DNA of 64,000 bases from Dietzia natronolimnaea (GTDB lineage: Bacteria; Actinomycetota; Actinomycetes; Mycobacteriales; Mycobacteriaceae), in the NCBI RefSeq assembly GCF_039525805.1, contig NZ_BAAAHZ010000014.1. One strand, 5' to 3'. The notes under the pieces are model-generated. The model saw only the letters and a program-made list of their open reading frames with translations. It did not search any database and was not told the DNA's origin. Shown here in pieces: positions 38,012 through 46,565 of this stretch; positions within the stretch are counted from its first letter, which is position 1, and every line of letters starts with the position of its first letter. The position numbers and the translations under genes are program-made.

Positions 38012-38734
38012 ATGACTCCTCCGGACCACCCCTCCGTGTCAGCCCAGGCCGATCGGCTCGTCGAACTGGGCGTGCCCGAGCTCGGCGGGATCACCGCCGG
38101 GCGGCTGCGGGAGCACGCCGCAGCTCTCGAAGACGCAGCTCTCGAAGACGCAGCTCGTGACGACGCAGCTCGTGCCGCCGCCCCGGGGCCCGGTCGGCCG
38201 GTGCTGGCCGTCCACCCGTCGTTCGTGTCCACCGCCCGACTGGCGACCCTGCTGCGCCGTGGTGGGAGGGCGGGCTTCGTCGTCGTCGACATGTCCGACC
38301 TGGCCGAGTTCACACCCACCGACGACGTCCGGGTTCCGGACGCCCCGCTCTATCTGGTCAGGGACGTGACACGCGACGACGACATGCTGGGCTGGACCCC
38401 GACGGACGCGCACGCCGAGTTGGCCCGTCGGGGGCGCTCTCCGCTGACCATCTCCGAGGGGGTGAGCTGGCTGCTCCAGCAGCCGGAGATGCTCGAGCCC
38501 GGCAGGTGCTTCATGTGCATCGGATCGCGGAAGCGCAAGGCGGACGGAGCGCTGGATGCCCGGACGCCGGCGCTGTGGATCAGCGGGGGGACCGGCCGCG
38601 ACGGCCGGGAGAACAAGGGCGCGCCGAAGGTGGGCTGGTGCTGGGCGAACAACCACCACACGTGGTTGGGGTTCGCCTCCACAGCCGGTCGGGTCGGCCG
38701 GGACTCAGCCCAGTCGCCCGCGACCGAGACGTAG
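38012..38734 (+). CDS. DUF5701 family protein
   Basis: A 240-residue conserved actinobacterial protein of unknown function. Visible are an N-terminal helix, an Ala/Asp/Glu-rich repeat (AALEDAALEDAARDDAARAA), and a conserved core with LYLVRDVTRDDDMLGWTP, EGVSWLLQQPEMLEPGRCFMCIGSR and a Trp-rich end GWCWANNHHTWLGFAS. The context (pgi, chorismate mutase, uvrD1) matches the Mycobacteriales synteny block. Its 3' end overlaps the converging chorismate mutase gene by 30 bp. GTG 38003 would add three residues. Confidence 0.75.
   Translation: MTPPDHPSVSAQADRLVELGVPELGGITAGRLREHAAALEDAALEDAARDDAARAAAPGPGRPVLAVHPSFVSTARLATLLRRGGRAGFVVVDMSDLAEFTPTDDVRVPDAPLYLVRDVTRDDDMLGWTPTDAHAELARRGRSPLTISEGVSWLLQQPEMLEPGRCFMCIGSRKRKADGALDARTPALWISGGTGRDGRENKGAPKVGWCWANNHHTWLGFASTAGRVGRDSAQSPATET
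38120..38176 (+). repeat. tandem 15-bp repeats inside the DUF5701 gene
   Basis: GCAGCTCTCGAAGAC twice, GCAGCTCGTGACGAC once and a partial fourth copy, in frame, encoding A-A-(L/R)-(E/D)-D. Likely slippage-prone. Confidence 0.9.
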
Positions 38735-38983
38735 GAGCATCCCCGCGAGGGTCTGGCCCTCCTGCCCGAGTGAGGAGAAGCGCTCGTAGACCTTGAGCTC
38801 GCGGGTGTGGACGAGCTTGGTGCCGCCGGACTGCATCCGCGTGCGACCGATGCGCTTGGAGATCTCGCTGCGACGGACTATCGCGTCCAGGATCTCGGCG
38901 TCCAACCGGTCGATCTCCAGTCGGAGTTCCTGGATCTGGGCCTCGGACAGCGGATCGTCCGTGCCGGCGGGGTCGGTGTTCAT
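38705..38983 (-). CDS. chorismate mutase (AroQ, intracellular type)
   Basis: A 92-residue all-helical chorismate mutase converting chorismate to prephenate. ELRLEIDRLDAEILDAIVRRSEISKRIGRTRM carries the conserved Arg and the D-x2-I-L-x2-I pattern. The short size and LGRGRLG end match the Rv0948c type, which is activated by complex formation with DAHP synthase. The ATG lies 6 nt after a GATAAT -10 element, so it is probably leaderless. Synteny with uvrD1 and pgi supports the call. Confidence 0.9.
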   Translation of the reverse strand: MNTDPAGTDDPLSEAQIQELRLEIDRLDAEILDAIVRRSEISKRIGRTRMQSGGTKLVHTRELKVYERFSSLGQEGQTLAGMLLRLGRGRLG

Positions 38984-39041
38984 GCCGCGATTATCCCACT
39001 TGCTTCCGCGGAGGCCGCGGGACCGTCTAGTGTTTCCGCCC

Positions 39042-40466
39042 GTGGAGAACTTGAACTCGACTCTCGCGGACATCGGTTCCGTGATCTGGGGACCCTTCGT
39101 CCTCATCCCGCTGCTCCTCGGCACGGGCCTATTCCTCACGATCCGGCTGAGGGCACTGCAGTTCCGCAAGCTGGGGCCCGCGCTCCATCTCGGGCTGGTG
39201 CGGCGGAGGGACGACGGCGGGGCGGGTGACATCACGCAGTACCAGGCGTTGACCACCGCGCTCGCCGCGACCGTCGGCGTGGGCAACATCGTCGGCGTGG
39301 CCACGGCGATCTCGCTGGGAGGGCCGGGCGCGCTCTTCTGGATGTGGGTCACCGCCCTCGTGGGGATGGCCTCCAAGTACTCGGAGGCCTTCCTGGGTGT
39401 GCGGTACCGCGTCACCGACGCCCGCGGCGAGCAGTCCGGTGGTCCGCAGTACTACCTCCACCGGGGGTTCGCCGAGCTGTTCGGGAAGACCGGCGGCCGG
39501 GTGGGGCTGGTCCTGTCGATCGTGTTCGCGGTCTTCGCCGTCCTGGCCAGCTTCGGCATCGGCAACATGACGCAGGGCAACGCGGTGGCGGCCCAGCTCG
39601 ACAACTCCTTCGGCGTCCCGGTGGTCGCCTCCGGCGTCATCCTGTTCGTCCTCACCGGTGCGGTCCTGCTCGGTGGCATCAAGGCCATCGGCCGGGTCAC
39701 GGCCGGGTTCGTGCCTCTGATGATCGTGCTGTACCTGCTCGGCGGGATGGTCGTCCTGGTGCTCAACGCCGACGCGATCCCCGGCGCCTTCGGGCAGATC
39801 TTCACGCAGGCCTTCTCCGGGACGTCCGCGGTCGGCGGCTTCGCGGGCGCGGCGATCATGTACGCCATCCAGATGGGTGTCGCGCGGGGCATCTTCTCCA
39901 ACGAGTCCGGGATGGGCTCGGCGGCCATCGCGGCCGCGGCGGCCAAGACCACCCACCCGACCCGCCAGGGCCTGGTGTCGATGACCCAGACGTTCATCGA
40001 CACCATCATCGTCGTCACCTTCACCGGTCTGGTGATCGTCACCTCCGGCGTGTGGGAGCGGGGCAGCGACACGGCCGGGACCATGACCGCCGACGCGTTC
40101 GCCGAGGCCATGCCGTACGGCGACAAGCTGGTGGCGGTGGCGATCGCGTTCTTCGCGTTCTCGACGATCCTCGGCTGGTCGTACTACGGCGAGCGGTGTG
40201 TCGAGCGGCTCGTGGGCGCCGGGGGAGTCATCCCCTACCGGATGGTCTTCACCTGTGTGGTGTTCGTGGGTGCGGTCACCGAACTCGAGGTGGTGTGGAA
40301 CTTCGCGGACGTGATGAACGGACTGATGGCCATCCCGAACCTCATCGGCCTCCTGGTCCTCTCCGGCCTCATCGTGCGGGAGACGCGGTACTACCTGGAC
40401 AACGATCCGACTCTGACGGCGACCGCCGCGCAGGTCGACGAGTTCATGGGGGACCGTCCGCGCTGA
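39042..40466 (+). CDS. sodium:alanine/glycine symporter (AGCS family)
   Basis: A 474-residue secondary transporter with about 10-11 transmembrane helices. The signature is GDITQYQALTTALAATVGVGNIVGVATAI near residues 65-95, followed by LFWMWVTALVGMASKYSEAFLGVRYR and NESGMGSAAIAAAAAKTTHP. It imports D/L-alanine or glycine with Na+. The GTG start (VENLNSTLADIG) sits 8 nt after TAGTGT, which suggests a leaderless message. It is inserted between chorismate mutase and uvrD1, which are adjacent in M. tuberculosis. Confidence 0.93.
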   Translation: MENLNSTLADIGSVIWGPFVLIPLLLGTGLFLTIRLRALQFRKLGPALHLGLVRRRDDGGAGDITQYQALTTALAATVGVGNIVGVATAISLGGPGALFWMWVTALVGMASKYSEAFLGVRYRVTDARGEQSGGPQYYLHRGFAELFGKTGGRVGLVLSIVFAVFAVLASFGIGNMTQGNAVAAQLDNSFGVPVVASGVILFVLTGAVLLGGIKAIGRVTAGFVPLMIVLYLLGGMVVLVLNADAIPGAFGQIFTQAFSGTSAVGGFAGAAIMYAIQMGVARGIFSNESGMGSAAIAAAAAKTTHPTRQGLVSMTQTFIDTIIVVTFTGLVIVTSGVWERGSDTAGTMTADAFAEAMPYGDKLVAVAIAFFAFSTILGWSYYGERCVERLVGAGGVIPYRMVFTCVVFVGAVTELEVVWNFADVMNGLMAIPNLIGLLVLSGLIVRETRYYLDNDPTLTATAAQVDEFMGDRPR

Positions 40467-40506
40467 GAACAGGGTGTCGGACCGGGTGGGTAGATTGGAC
40501 GCCACG

Positions 40507-43026
40507 ATGACCCACTCCGCTCCCGCCCCAGCCCGTTCCGCCGTCAGTCCCACCTCGCCGCACTCACCGCTCCTGGACGGACTCAACCCACAGCAGGCCG
40601 CCGCGGTCACGCACCGCGGCGGTCCGCTGTTGATCGTGGCCGGCGCGGGTTCCGGGAAGACCAGCGTGCTGACCAGGCGGATCGCGTACCTGCTGGCCGA
40701 GGGGGGCGCACACCCCGGGCAGATCCTCGCCATCACGTTCACCAACAAGGCCGCCGCCGAGATGCGGGAGCGGGTGTCCGCCCTGGTGGGGCCCCATGCC
40801 GAACGGATGTGGGTGGCCACGTTCCACTCGATCTGTGTGCGGATCCTGCGGGCCCAGTCCGCGCTGCTGGGCACGCGCAACTCCAATTTCACGATCTACG
40901 ACTCGGACGATTCCCGTCGCCTGCTCGGCATGATCGCCAAGGAGCAGCACCTCGAGGTCAAGAAGTTCACGCCGCGGATGCTCGCCTCGGCCATCTCGAA
41001 CCACAAGAACGAGCTCCGCGAGCCGTCGGAGGCCATGGACCGTGCGTTGGAGGACTCGGACCGGACCGCGCAGACGGTGGCGGCGGTGTTCACCGAGTAC
41101 CAGGCGCGGCTGCAGGCGGCCAACGCCTTCGACTTCGACGACCTGATCGGGGAGACCGTCGGGTTGCTGCGGTCGCACCCGGAGGTTGCGGCGTACTACC
41201 GGCGCCGGTTCCGGCACGTCATGGTGGACGAGTACCAGGACACCAACCACGCCCAGTACATCCTGGTCCGGACGCTCGTCGGCGGTGCGGCCGGGTCCGG
41301 GGACGACGCCGCGGCCGGGGTGGCACCGGCGGAGCTCTGCGTGGTGGGCGACGCGGACCAGTCCATCTACGCGTTCCGGGGCGCGACGATCCGCAACATC
41401 GAGGACTTCGAGCACGACTATCCGGACGCCCGGTCGATCCTGCTCGAGCAGAACTACCGCTCGACGCAGACGATCCTCTCCGCCGCCAACGCCGTGATCT
41501 CCCGCAACCCGGGCCGGAGGGAGAAGAACCTCTGGACCGACGAGGGAACCGGCGAGCTGCTCGTCGGGTACGTGGCGGACAACGAGCACGACGAGGCGCG
41601 GTTCATCGCCGGGGAGATCGACCGCCTGGTGGACTCCGGGGACGCCGGGTACTCCGACGTGGCCGTGTTCTACCGGACCAACAACTCCTCCCGGGTGATC
41701 GAGGACGTGTTCGTCCGGCTGGGTCTGCCCTACAAGGTCGTCGGGGGCACACGGTTCTACGAGCGCAAGGAGGTGCGCGACATCGTTGCGTACCTCAAGG
41801 TGCTCTCCAATCCTGACGACACGGTGGCGCTGCGCCGCATCCTCAACACCCCTCGGCGGGGAATCGGGGACCGTGCGGAGGCGTGTGTGGCGGTCCATGC
41901 CGAGCAGCGGGCCATCGGCTTCGGTGAGGCCCTGCGGGACGCCGCGGAGGGCAGGGTCGCGTTGCTGCCCACCCGCTCGGTCAAGGCGATCGCGGGTTTC
42001 GTCTCTCTTCTCGACGAGCTCCGCGGGCGCTTGAGCGGCTCCGACCACGCCGGTGGCGAGGACTCGGCCCCCGACGTCGGCGCCCTGGTGGAGGCCGTGC
42101 TCGACCGAACCGGATACCGGGCCGAGTTGGAGGCCTCCAACGATCCGCAGGACGCGGCCCGCCTGGACAACCTCAACGAGTTGGTGGGCGTGGGGCGGGA
42201 GTTCTCCTCCGAGGCCGCGCTGCAGCGGTCGGCGCGCGAGCAGGGCTTCGGGGACGAGGACGCCGGGGACGCCGCGGGAGCGGTGGCCGACCAAACCGAC
42301 CCCCAACTGGACGACGCCGAACTGGACGAGGGCATCGCCGAGCCCGGTTCGCTCGCGGCCTTCCTCGAGCGGGTCTCCCTCGTGGCGGACGCCGACCAGA
42401 TCCCGGCCGAGGACCAGGGGCAGGTCACACTCATGACCCTCCACACCGCCAAGGGGCTCGAGTTCCCGGTGGTGTTCCTCGTCGGCATGGAGGACGGGCT
42501 GTTCCCGCACATGCGCGCGCTCGGTGACCCGGCGGAGCTGTCCGAGGAGCGGCGGCTGGCGTACGTGGGTATCACCCGTGCGCGTCGACGCCTCTACCTG
42601 ACCCGCGCCATGATGCGCTCGTCCTGGGGCCAGCCCATGACCAACCCCGGGTCGCGGTTCCTCGAGGAGATCCCGTCGGAGGCGATCGAGTGGCAGCGTG
42701 AGGAACCGGCCGGCGGTGGCCGGTTCGGTGACGACGACTCGTACGCGCCGCGGCGCCGGTTCGGTGGCGGCTCCGGTGGTGGGTTCGGCTCCGGTGGTGG
42801 ATTCGGCTCCGGCGGCGGCCGGTCGACCGGGATTCCCCGGGCCAAGTCCTCCGCGCCCGCCCTGGAGTTGGCGCCCGGAGATCGCGTGACGCACGACAAG
42901 TACGGTCTCGGGAAGGTTCTGAGCTGCGACGGCAGCGGGCCCCGGGCCACGGCGACGATCGACTTCGGTGCGTCGGGAAAGGTGCGCCTGATGCTCATCG
43001 GGGGAGTCCCGATGCAGAAGCTCTAG
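40507..43026 (+). CDS. pcrA: ATP-dependent DNA helicase UvrD1/PcrA
   Basis: An 839-residue superfamily 1A 3'-5' helicase for excision repair and replication restart. Motifs are Q-motif LNPQQAAAV, Walker A VAGAGSGKT, TFTNKAAAEMRERV (Ia), VDEYQDTN (II), VVGDADQSIYAFRGA (III), LEQNYRST (IV), TLMTLHTAKGLEFPVVFLVGMEDGLFPH (V) and EERRLAYVGITRAR (VI). A Gly-rich linker (about residues 740-775) precedes a C-terminal Tudor-like domain (ELAPGDRVTHDKYGLGKVL), known in PcrA/UvrD1 to bind RNA polymerase and Ku. ATG 40507 is favoured; GTG 40474 is upstream of a -10-like TAGATT. Confidence 0.95.
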   Translation: MTHSAPAPARSAVSPTSPHSPLLDGLNPQQAAAVTHRGGPLLIVAGAGSGKTSVLTRRIAYLLAEGGAHPGQILAITFTNKAAAEMRERVSALVGPHAERMWVATFHSICVRILRAQSALLGTRNSNFTIYDSDDSRRLLGMIAKEQHLEVKKFTPRMLASAISNHKNELREPSEAMDRALEDSDRTAQTVAAVFTEYQARLQAANAFDFDDLIGETVGLLRSHPEVAAYYRRRFRHVMVDEYQDTNHAQYILVRTLVGGAAGSGDDAAAGVAPAELCVVGDADQSIYAFRGATIRNIEDFEHDYPDARSILLEQNYRSTQTILSAANAVISRNPGRREKNLWTDEGTGELLVGYVADNEHDEARFIAGEIDRLVDSGDAGYSDVAVFYRTNNSSRVIEDVFVRLGLPYKVVGGTRFYERKEVRDIVAYLKVLSNPDDTVALRRILNTPRRGIGDRAEACVAVHAEQRAIGFGEALRDAAEGRVALLPTRSVKAIAGFVSLLDELRGRLSGSDHAGGEDSAPDVGALVEAVLDRTGYRAELEASNDPQDAARLDNLNELVGVGREFSSEAALQRSAREQGFGDEDAGDAAGAVADQTDPQLDDAELDEGIAEPGSLAAFLERVSLVADADQIPAEDQGQVTLMTLHTAKGLEFPVVFLVGMEDGLFPHMRALGDPAELSEERRLAYVGITRARRRLYLTRAMMRSSWGQPMTNPGSRFLEEIPSEAIEWQREEPAGGGRFGDDDSYAPRRRFGGGSGGGFGSGGGFGSGGGRSTGIPRAKSSAPALELAPGDRVTHDKYGLGKVLSCDGSGPRATATIDFGASGKVRLMLIGGVPMQKL

Positions 43027-43156
43027 GGAGAGGACGTCCGTACGGGCGCCCCGATACCGGGAGTCGGTCCGGGACCGGGCCGCGCCGAGCTCGGGAACGC
43101 GCGCTCAGGCGTCGCGATCAGCCGACTCGACCGTGGACGACTGCCCAGGTGGGAGG

Positions 43157-44017
43157 TCAGCTCCCGAAGATGCCGGAGGTCGAGCCCTCGACGCTGCCGG
43201 CGCCCGCGAGGTGGATGCCCTGCTGGGCCAGCCAGATGACGGGGTCGACGTGCTGGGTGCCGCCGTTGAGCAGGACCTCGAAGTGGAGGTGGGACCCCGT
43301 CGAGAAGCCCATGTTGCCCATGCCGGCGATCTTCTGGCCGGCGTAGACCCGCTCGCCCTCGCGGACGTCGAGCGATTCCATGTGGCCGTAGACGGTCATC
43401 GTGCCGTCGTCGGACATGATCCGGATCCAGTTGCCGTAGCCCTGGGCGGGGCCCGAGTCGATCACGACACCGTCGGTGGCCGCGAGGATCGGGGTGCCGT
43501 TGGCGTTGGCGATGTCGATGCCCGCGTGCATCGCGCCCCAGCGCATGCCGAAACCCGAGGTGAAGGTGCCCACGGCGGGGAGGGCGACCTTCGGGCGCCG
43601 GGCCTGCTCCTCGGCGATCTCCCGCTGGGTGTTGATCTCGGTGCCGGCGTAGAGCATGGCCGACTGCGCGTTCTCCGACTCCGCATCGAGGGTCGACACG
43701 ACCACGGGCTCGGGCAGGGAGGGAGTGGCGGGGGTGGAGGTCGACGGCGCGTCGGACTCACCGGTCGCCGGCGCCGCCTCACCGTTGGCGAGGAGGGCGA
43801 TGTCGCCGGCCTCGGCGGAGTGGGTGCCCGCGAAGTCCATGACGGACCCGGCGGAGGCGGCGGACACCGCGGCGCCGGCGGCGACGGCCAGGACGGCCGC
43901 GCGACCGCGGAGGGCGTGCGGGGGAGCGGGGAGGCGGTGACGCCCTCCGCTGTGTGCTCCGGAGGCGGGTACGACGACAGGAGTCGCTGGTGGTACGTGC
44001 TGCGACTCGTTCTTCAC
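43157..44017 (-). CDS. M23 family peptidoglycan endopeptidase (Rv0950c-like)
   Basis: A 286-residue secreted or membrane-anchored LytM-type protein. A basic stretch and hydrophobic helix (GRAAVLAVAAGAAVSAASAGSVM, about residues 50-75) form a signal or anchor. A Pro/Thr-rich linker follows, then the zinc peptidase domain with HAGIDIA (H-x3-D) and HLHFEV. GTG 44017 is chosen because GAGGGGAAA lies upstream. The position between uvrD1 and sucC is that of Rv0950c. It may cut peptide stems of the cell wall. Confidence 0.85.
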   Translation of the reverse strand: MKNESQHVPPATPVVVPASGAHSGGRHRLPAPPHALRGRAAVLAVAAGAAVSAASAGSVMDFAGTHSAEAGDIALLANGEAAPATGESDAPSTSTPATPSLPEPVVVSTLDAESENAQSAMLYAGTEINTQREIAEEQARRPKVALPAVGTFTSGFGMRWGAMHAGIDIANANGTPILAATDGVVIDSGPAQGYGNWIRIMSDDGTMTVYGHMESLDVREGERVYAGQKIAGMGNMGFSTGSHLHFEVLLNGGTQHVDPVIWLAQQGIHLAGAGSVEGSTSGIFGS

Positions 44018-44349
44018 CGGTGGCGTTTCCCCTCTGAGGTCGTGCTGTGATCTTTCCGTGATCAAGACGTCCCCCAAAGTAACGGATCGGCAACGGTGCC
44101 GCAAGGTAACGGGCCGTCCGATGGGGAGGGGTGGATCACACTGGTGTGACTCCAGTGATTGGGGGGCTTGGAGTTGAGTGCCGTGCCGCGAGTGGTGACG
44201 TGAGGGGCGTCGCGCACCCGGTGATCTGTGACCCGACACACACGTCTACCCCCAGGGTGCGACGGGCGACACACTGCCCGCTTAGGATGAGGGTTGACTC
44301 GGCTTTCAACAGGGCCGGGCGAATCTACCCACGTCAAGATGGTGAGCTG
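44018..44349. promoter_or_regulatory. 332-bp divergent intergenic region with nested inverted repeats
   Basis: Between the M23 gene and sucC. It contains TGATC-N7-GATCA (44048-44064), TCACAC-TG-GTGTGA (44136-44149) overlapping CACTGG-N7-CCAGTG (44139-44157), a -10-like TAGGAT (44283-44288) and TTGACT (44294-44299), but no well-spaced promoter pair. No small gene with a credible start was seen. Confidence 0.5.
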
Positions 44350-45516
44350 ATGGATCTCTTTGAATACCAGGCAAAGGCTCTTTTCGCGAAGCATGACGTC
44401 CCCACCACCCCGGGGCGCGTCGCGGATACCGCGGAGGAGGCCGAGAAGGTCGCGGCCGAGATCGGCAAGCCTGTCGTCGTCAAGGCGCAGGTCAAGGTCG
44501 GAGGCCGTGGCAAGGCCGGCGGCGTGAAGTTGGCGGAGGACGCCGCCGAGGCGCGTGCGCGGGCCGAGGACATCCTTGGCCTGGACATCAAGGGCCACAT
44601 CGTCAAGAAGCTCCTCGTGGCCGAGGCCAGCGACATCGCGGAGGAGTACTACATCTCCTTCGTGCTCGATCGTTCCAACCGCAACTACCTCGCCATGTGC
44701 TCGGTCGAGGGTGGCGTGGAGATCGAGCAGGTCGCCGAGGAGTCCCCGGACCGCCTCGCGCGGATCAACATCGACCCCACCGTCGGTGTCGACGTGGCCA
44801 AGGCGCGCGAGATCGCGGCCGCCGGCCACCTCCCCGAGGAGGTGCTGGACGCGGCCGCCGTGACCATCGCCAAGCTGTACGAGGTGTTCGTCAACGAGGA
44901 CGCCACCCTCGTCGAGGTCAACCCGCTCGTTCGTACCCCGAACGACGAGATCCTCGCGCTGGACGGCAAGGTCACCCTGGACGAGAACGCCGAGTTCCGT
45001 CACAAGGAGATGTTCGCGGACTTCGCCGACGCCGGCACCACGGATCCCCTCGAGCAGAAGGCCGCGGAGAACGACCTCAACTACGTCAAGCTCGACGGTC
45101 AGGTCGGCATCATCGGCAACGGCGCCGGGCTGGTCATGTCCACGCTCGACGTCGTCGCCTACGCCGGCGAGAACCACGGGGGCGTCAAGCCCGCCAACTT
45201 CCTCGACATCGGCGGCGGCGCCTCGGCCGAGGTCATGGCCAACGGGCTCGACGTGATCCTCGGCGACGAGCAGGTCAAGAGCGTCTTCGTCAACGTGTTC
45301 GGCGGCATCACCGCCTGTGACGCGGTGGCCAACGGCATCGTCAAGGCCCTGGAGATGCTGGGCGACGAGGCAAACAAGCCGCTGGTCGTCCGCCTGGACG
45401 GCAACAACGTCGAGGAGGGTCGCAAGATCCTCGCCGACGCCAACCACCCGCTCGTGACCCTGGCCGACAACATGGACTCCGGCGCCGACAAGGCCGCCGA
45501 GCTGGCCTCCAAGTAG
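44350..45516 (+). CDS. sucC: succinyl-CoA synthetase (ADP-forming) beta subunit
   Basis: A 388-residue TCA-cycle subunit that binds nucleotide and CoA and interconverts succinyl-CoA and succinate. ATP-grasp N-terminus MDLFEYQAKALFAKHDVP, GGRGKAGGVKLA, and the C-terminal ligase loop NIFGGIT equivalent VNVFGGITACD plus GNNVEEGRKIL are present. It is followed 21 bp later by sucD in a classical two-gene operon. The start ATG follows GGTGAG. Confidence 0.97.
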   Translation: MDLFEYQAKALFAKHDVPTTPGRVADTAEEAEKVAAEIGKPVVVKAQVKVGGRGKAGGVKLAEDAAEARARAEDILGLDIKGHIVKKLLVAEASDIAEEYYISFVLDRSNRNYLAMCSVEGGVEIEQVAEESPDRLARINIDPTVGVDVAKAREIAAAGHLPEEVLDAAAVTIAKLYEVFVNEDATLVEVNPLVRTPNDEILALDGKVTLDENAEFRHKEMFADFADAGTTDPLEQKAAENDLNYVKLDGQVGIIGNGAGLVMSTLDVVAYAGENHGGVKPANFLDIGGGASAEVMANGLDVILGDEQVKSVFVNVFGGITACDAVANGIVKALEMLGDEANKPLVVRLDGNNVEEGRKILADANHPLVTLADNMDSGADKAAELASK

Positions 45517-45537
45517 GAAGAGTAGGAACAACCAGAT

Positions 45538-46440
45538 ATGTCGATCTTCCTCAACAAGGACAGTAAGGTCATCGTCCAGGGCATCACCGGCGGCGAGGGC
45601 ACCAAGCACACCGCCCGCATGCTCGCGGCCGGGACCCAGGTCGTCGGTGGCGTCAACGCCCGAAAGGCCGGCACCACCGTGGCCCACAAGGACGCCGACG
45701 GCAACGACGTCGAGCTCCCCGTGTTCGGCAGCGTTTCCGAGGCCATGGAGGCCACCGGTGCCGACGTGACGATCCTCTTCGTCCCGCCGCCGTTCACCAA
45801 GGACGCCATCATCGAGGCCATCGACGCGGAGATCCCGCTGGCCGTGGTCATCACCGAGGGCGCCCCGGTCCTGGACACCGCCGACGCGTGGAACTACAAC
45901 GTGTCCAAGGGCAACAAGACCCGCATCATCGGCCCCAACTGCCCGGGCATCATCACGCCGGGCGAGTCGCTGGTCGGCATCACGCCGGCCAACATCGCCG
46001 GCAAGGGCCCGATCGGACTCGTGTCCAAGTCGGGCACCCTGACCTACCAGATGATGTACGAGCTGGCCGACTACGGCTTCTCGACCGCCATCGGTATCGG
46101 CGGCGACCCGATCATCGGCACCACGCACATCGACTGCATCGAGGCCTTCGAGAACGACCCGGAGACCAAGGTCATCGTGATGATCGGCGAGATCGGCGGC
46201 GACGCCGAGGAGCGCGCGGCCGATTACATCAAGGCCAACGTCACCAAGCCGGTCGTCGGCTACGTGGCGGGCTTCACGGCTCCCGAGGGCAAGACCATGG
46301 GCCACGCCGGCGCCATCGTGTCGGGCTCCGCGGGTACCGCGCAGGCCAAGCAGGACGCCCTCGAGGCCGCCGGTGTCAAGGTCGGCAAGACGCCGTCCGC
46401 GACCGCGGCGCTCGCCAAGGAGATCCTCGACGCGATGTGA
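45538..46440 (+). CDS. sucD: succinyl-CoA synthetase alpha subunit
   Basis: A 300-residue subunit that carries the phosphohistidine. The CoA-binding start VIVQGITGGEGTKHTARML, GPNCPGIITPGE, SKSGTLTYQMMYEL and the active-site His in KTMGHAGAIVSGSAGTAQAK are all present. Together with SucC it forms the complete enzyme. A strong hairpin 45 nt downstream ends the operon. Confidence 0.97.
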   Translation: MSIFLNKDSKVIVQGITGGEGTKHTARMLAAGTQVVGGVNARKAGTTVAHKDADGNDVELPVFGSVSEAMEATGADVTILFVPPPFTKDAIIEAIDAEIPLAVVITEGAPVLDTADAWNYNVSKGNKTRIIGPNCPGIITPGESLVGITPANIAGKGPIGLVSKSGTLTYQMMYELADYGFSTAIGIGGDPIIGTTHIDCIEAFENDPETKVIVMIGEIGGDAEERAADYIKANVTKPVVGYVAGFTAPEGKTMGHAGAIVSGSAGTAQAKQDALEAAGVKVGKTPSATAALAKEILDAM

Positions 46441-46484
46441 TCCGCCCGCGGCAACCCTCCGGGCCGCCGCGAGTGAGCGTTCCC

Positions 46485-46517
46485 CGACCCCCGCCCATCC
46501 CCGGATGGCGGGGGTCG
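46485..46517 (+). terminator. sucCD terminator hairpin
   Basis: CGACCCCCGCCCATCC pairs with GGATGGCGGGGGTCG around a 2-nt loop, 15 bp with one bulged C. No T-run. Confidence 0.85.
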
Positions 46518-46565
46518 CGGCGTGCCGGGGGCGGGCGTGGGTAGGCGGGTCTCTACGGTGGCAGG

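Noticed and set aside
40474..40506. GTG 40474 as the pcrA start
   Set aside because: A -10-like TAGATT (40491-40496) lies downstream of it, so ATG 40507 fits better; it cannot be wholly excluded.
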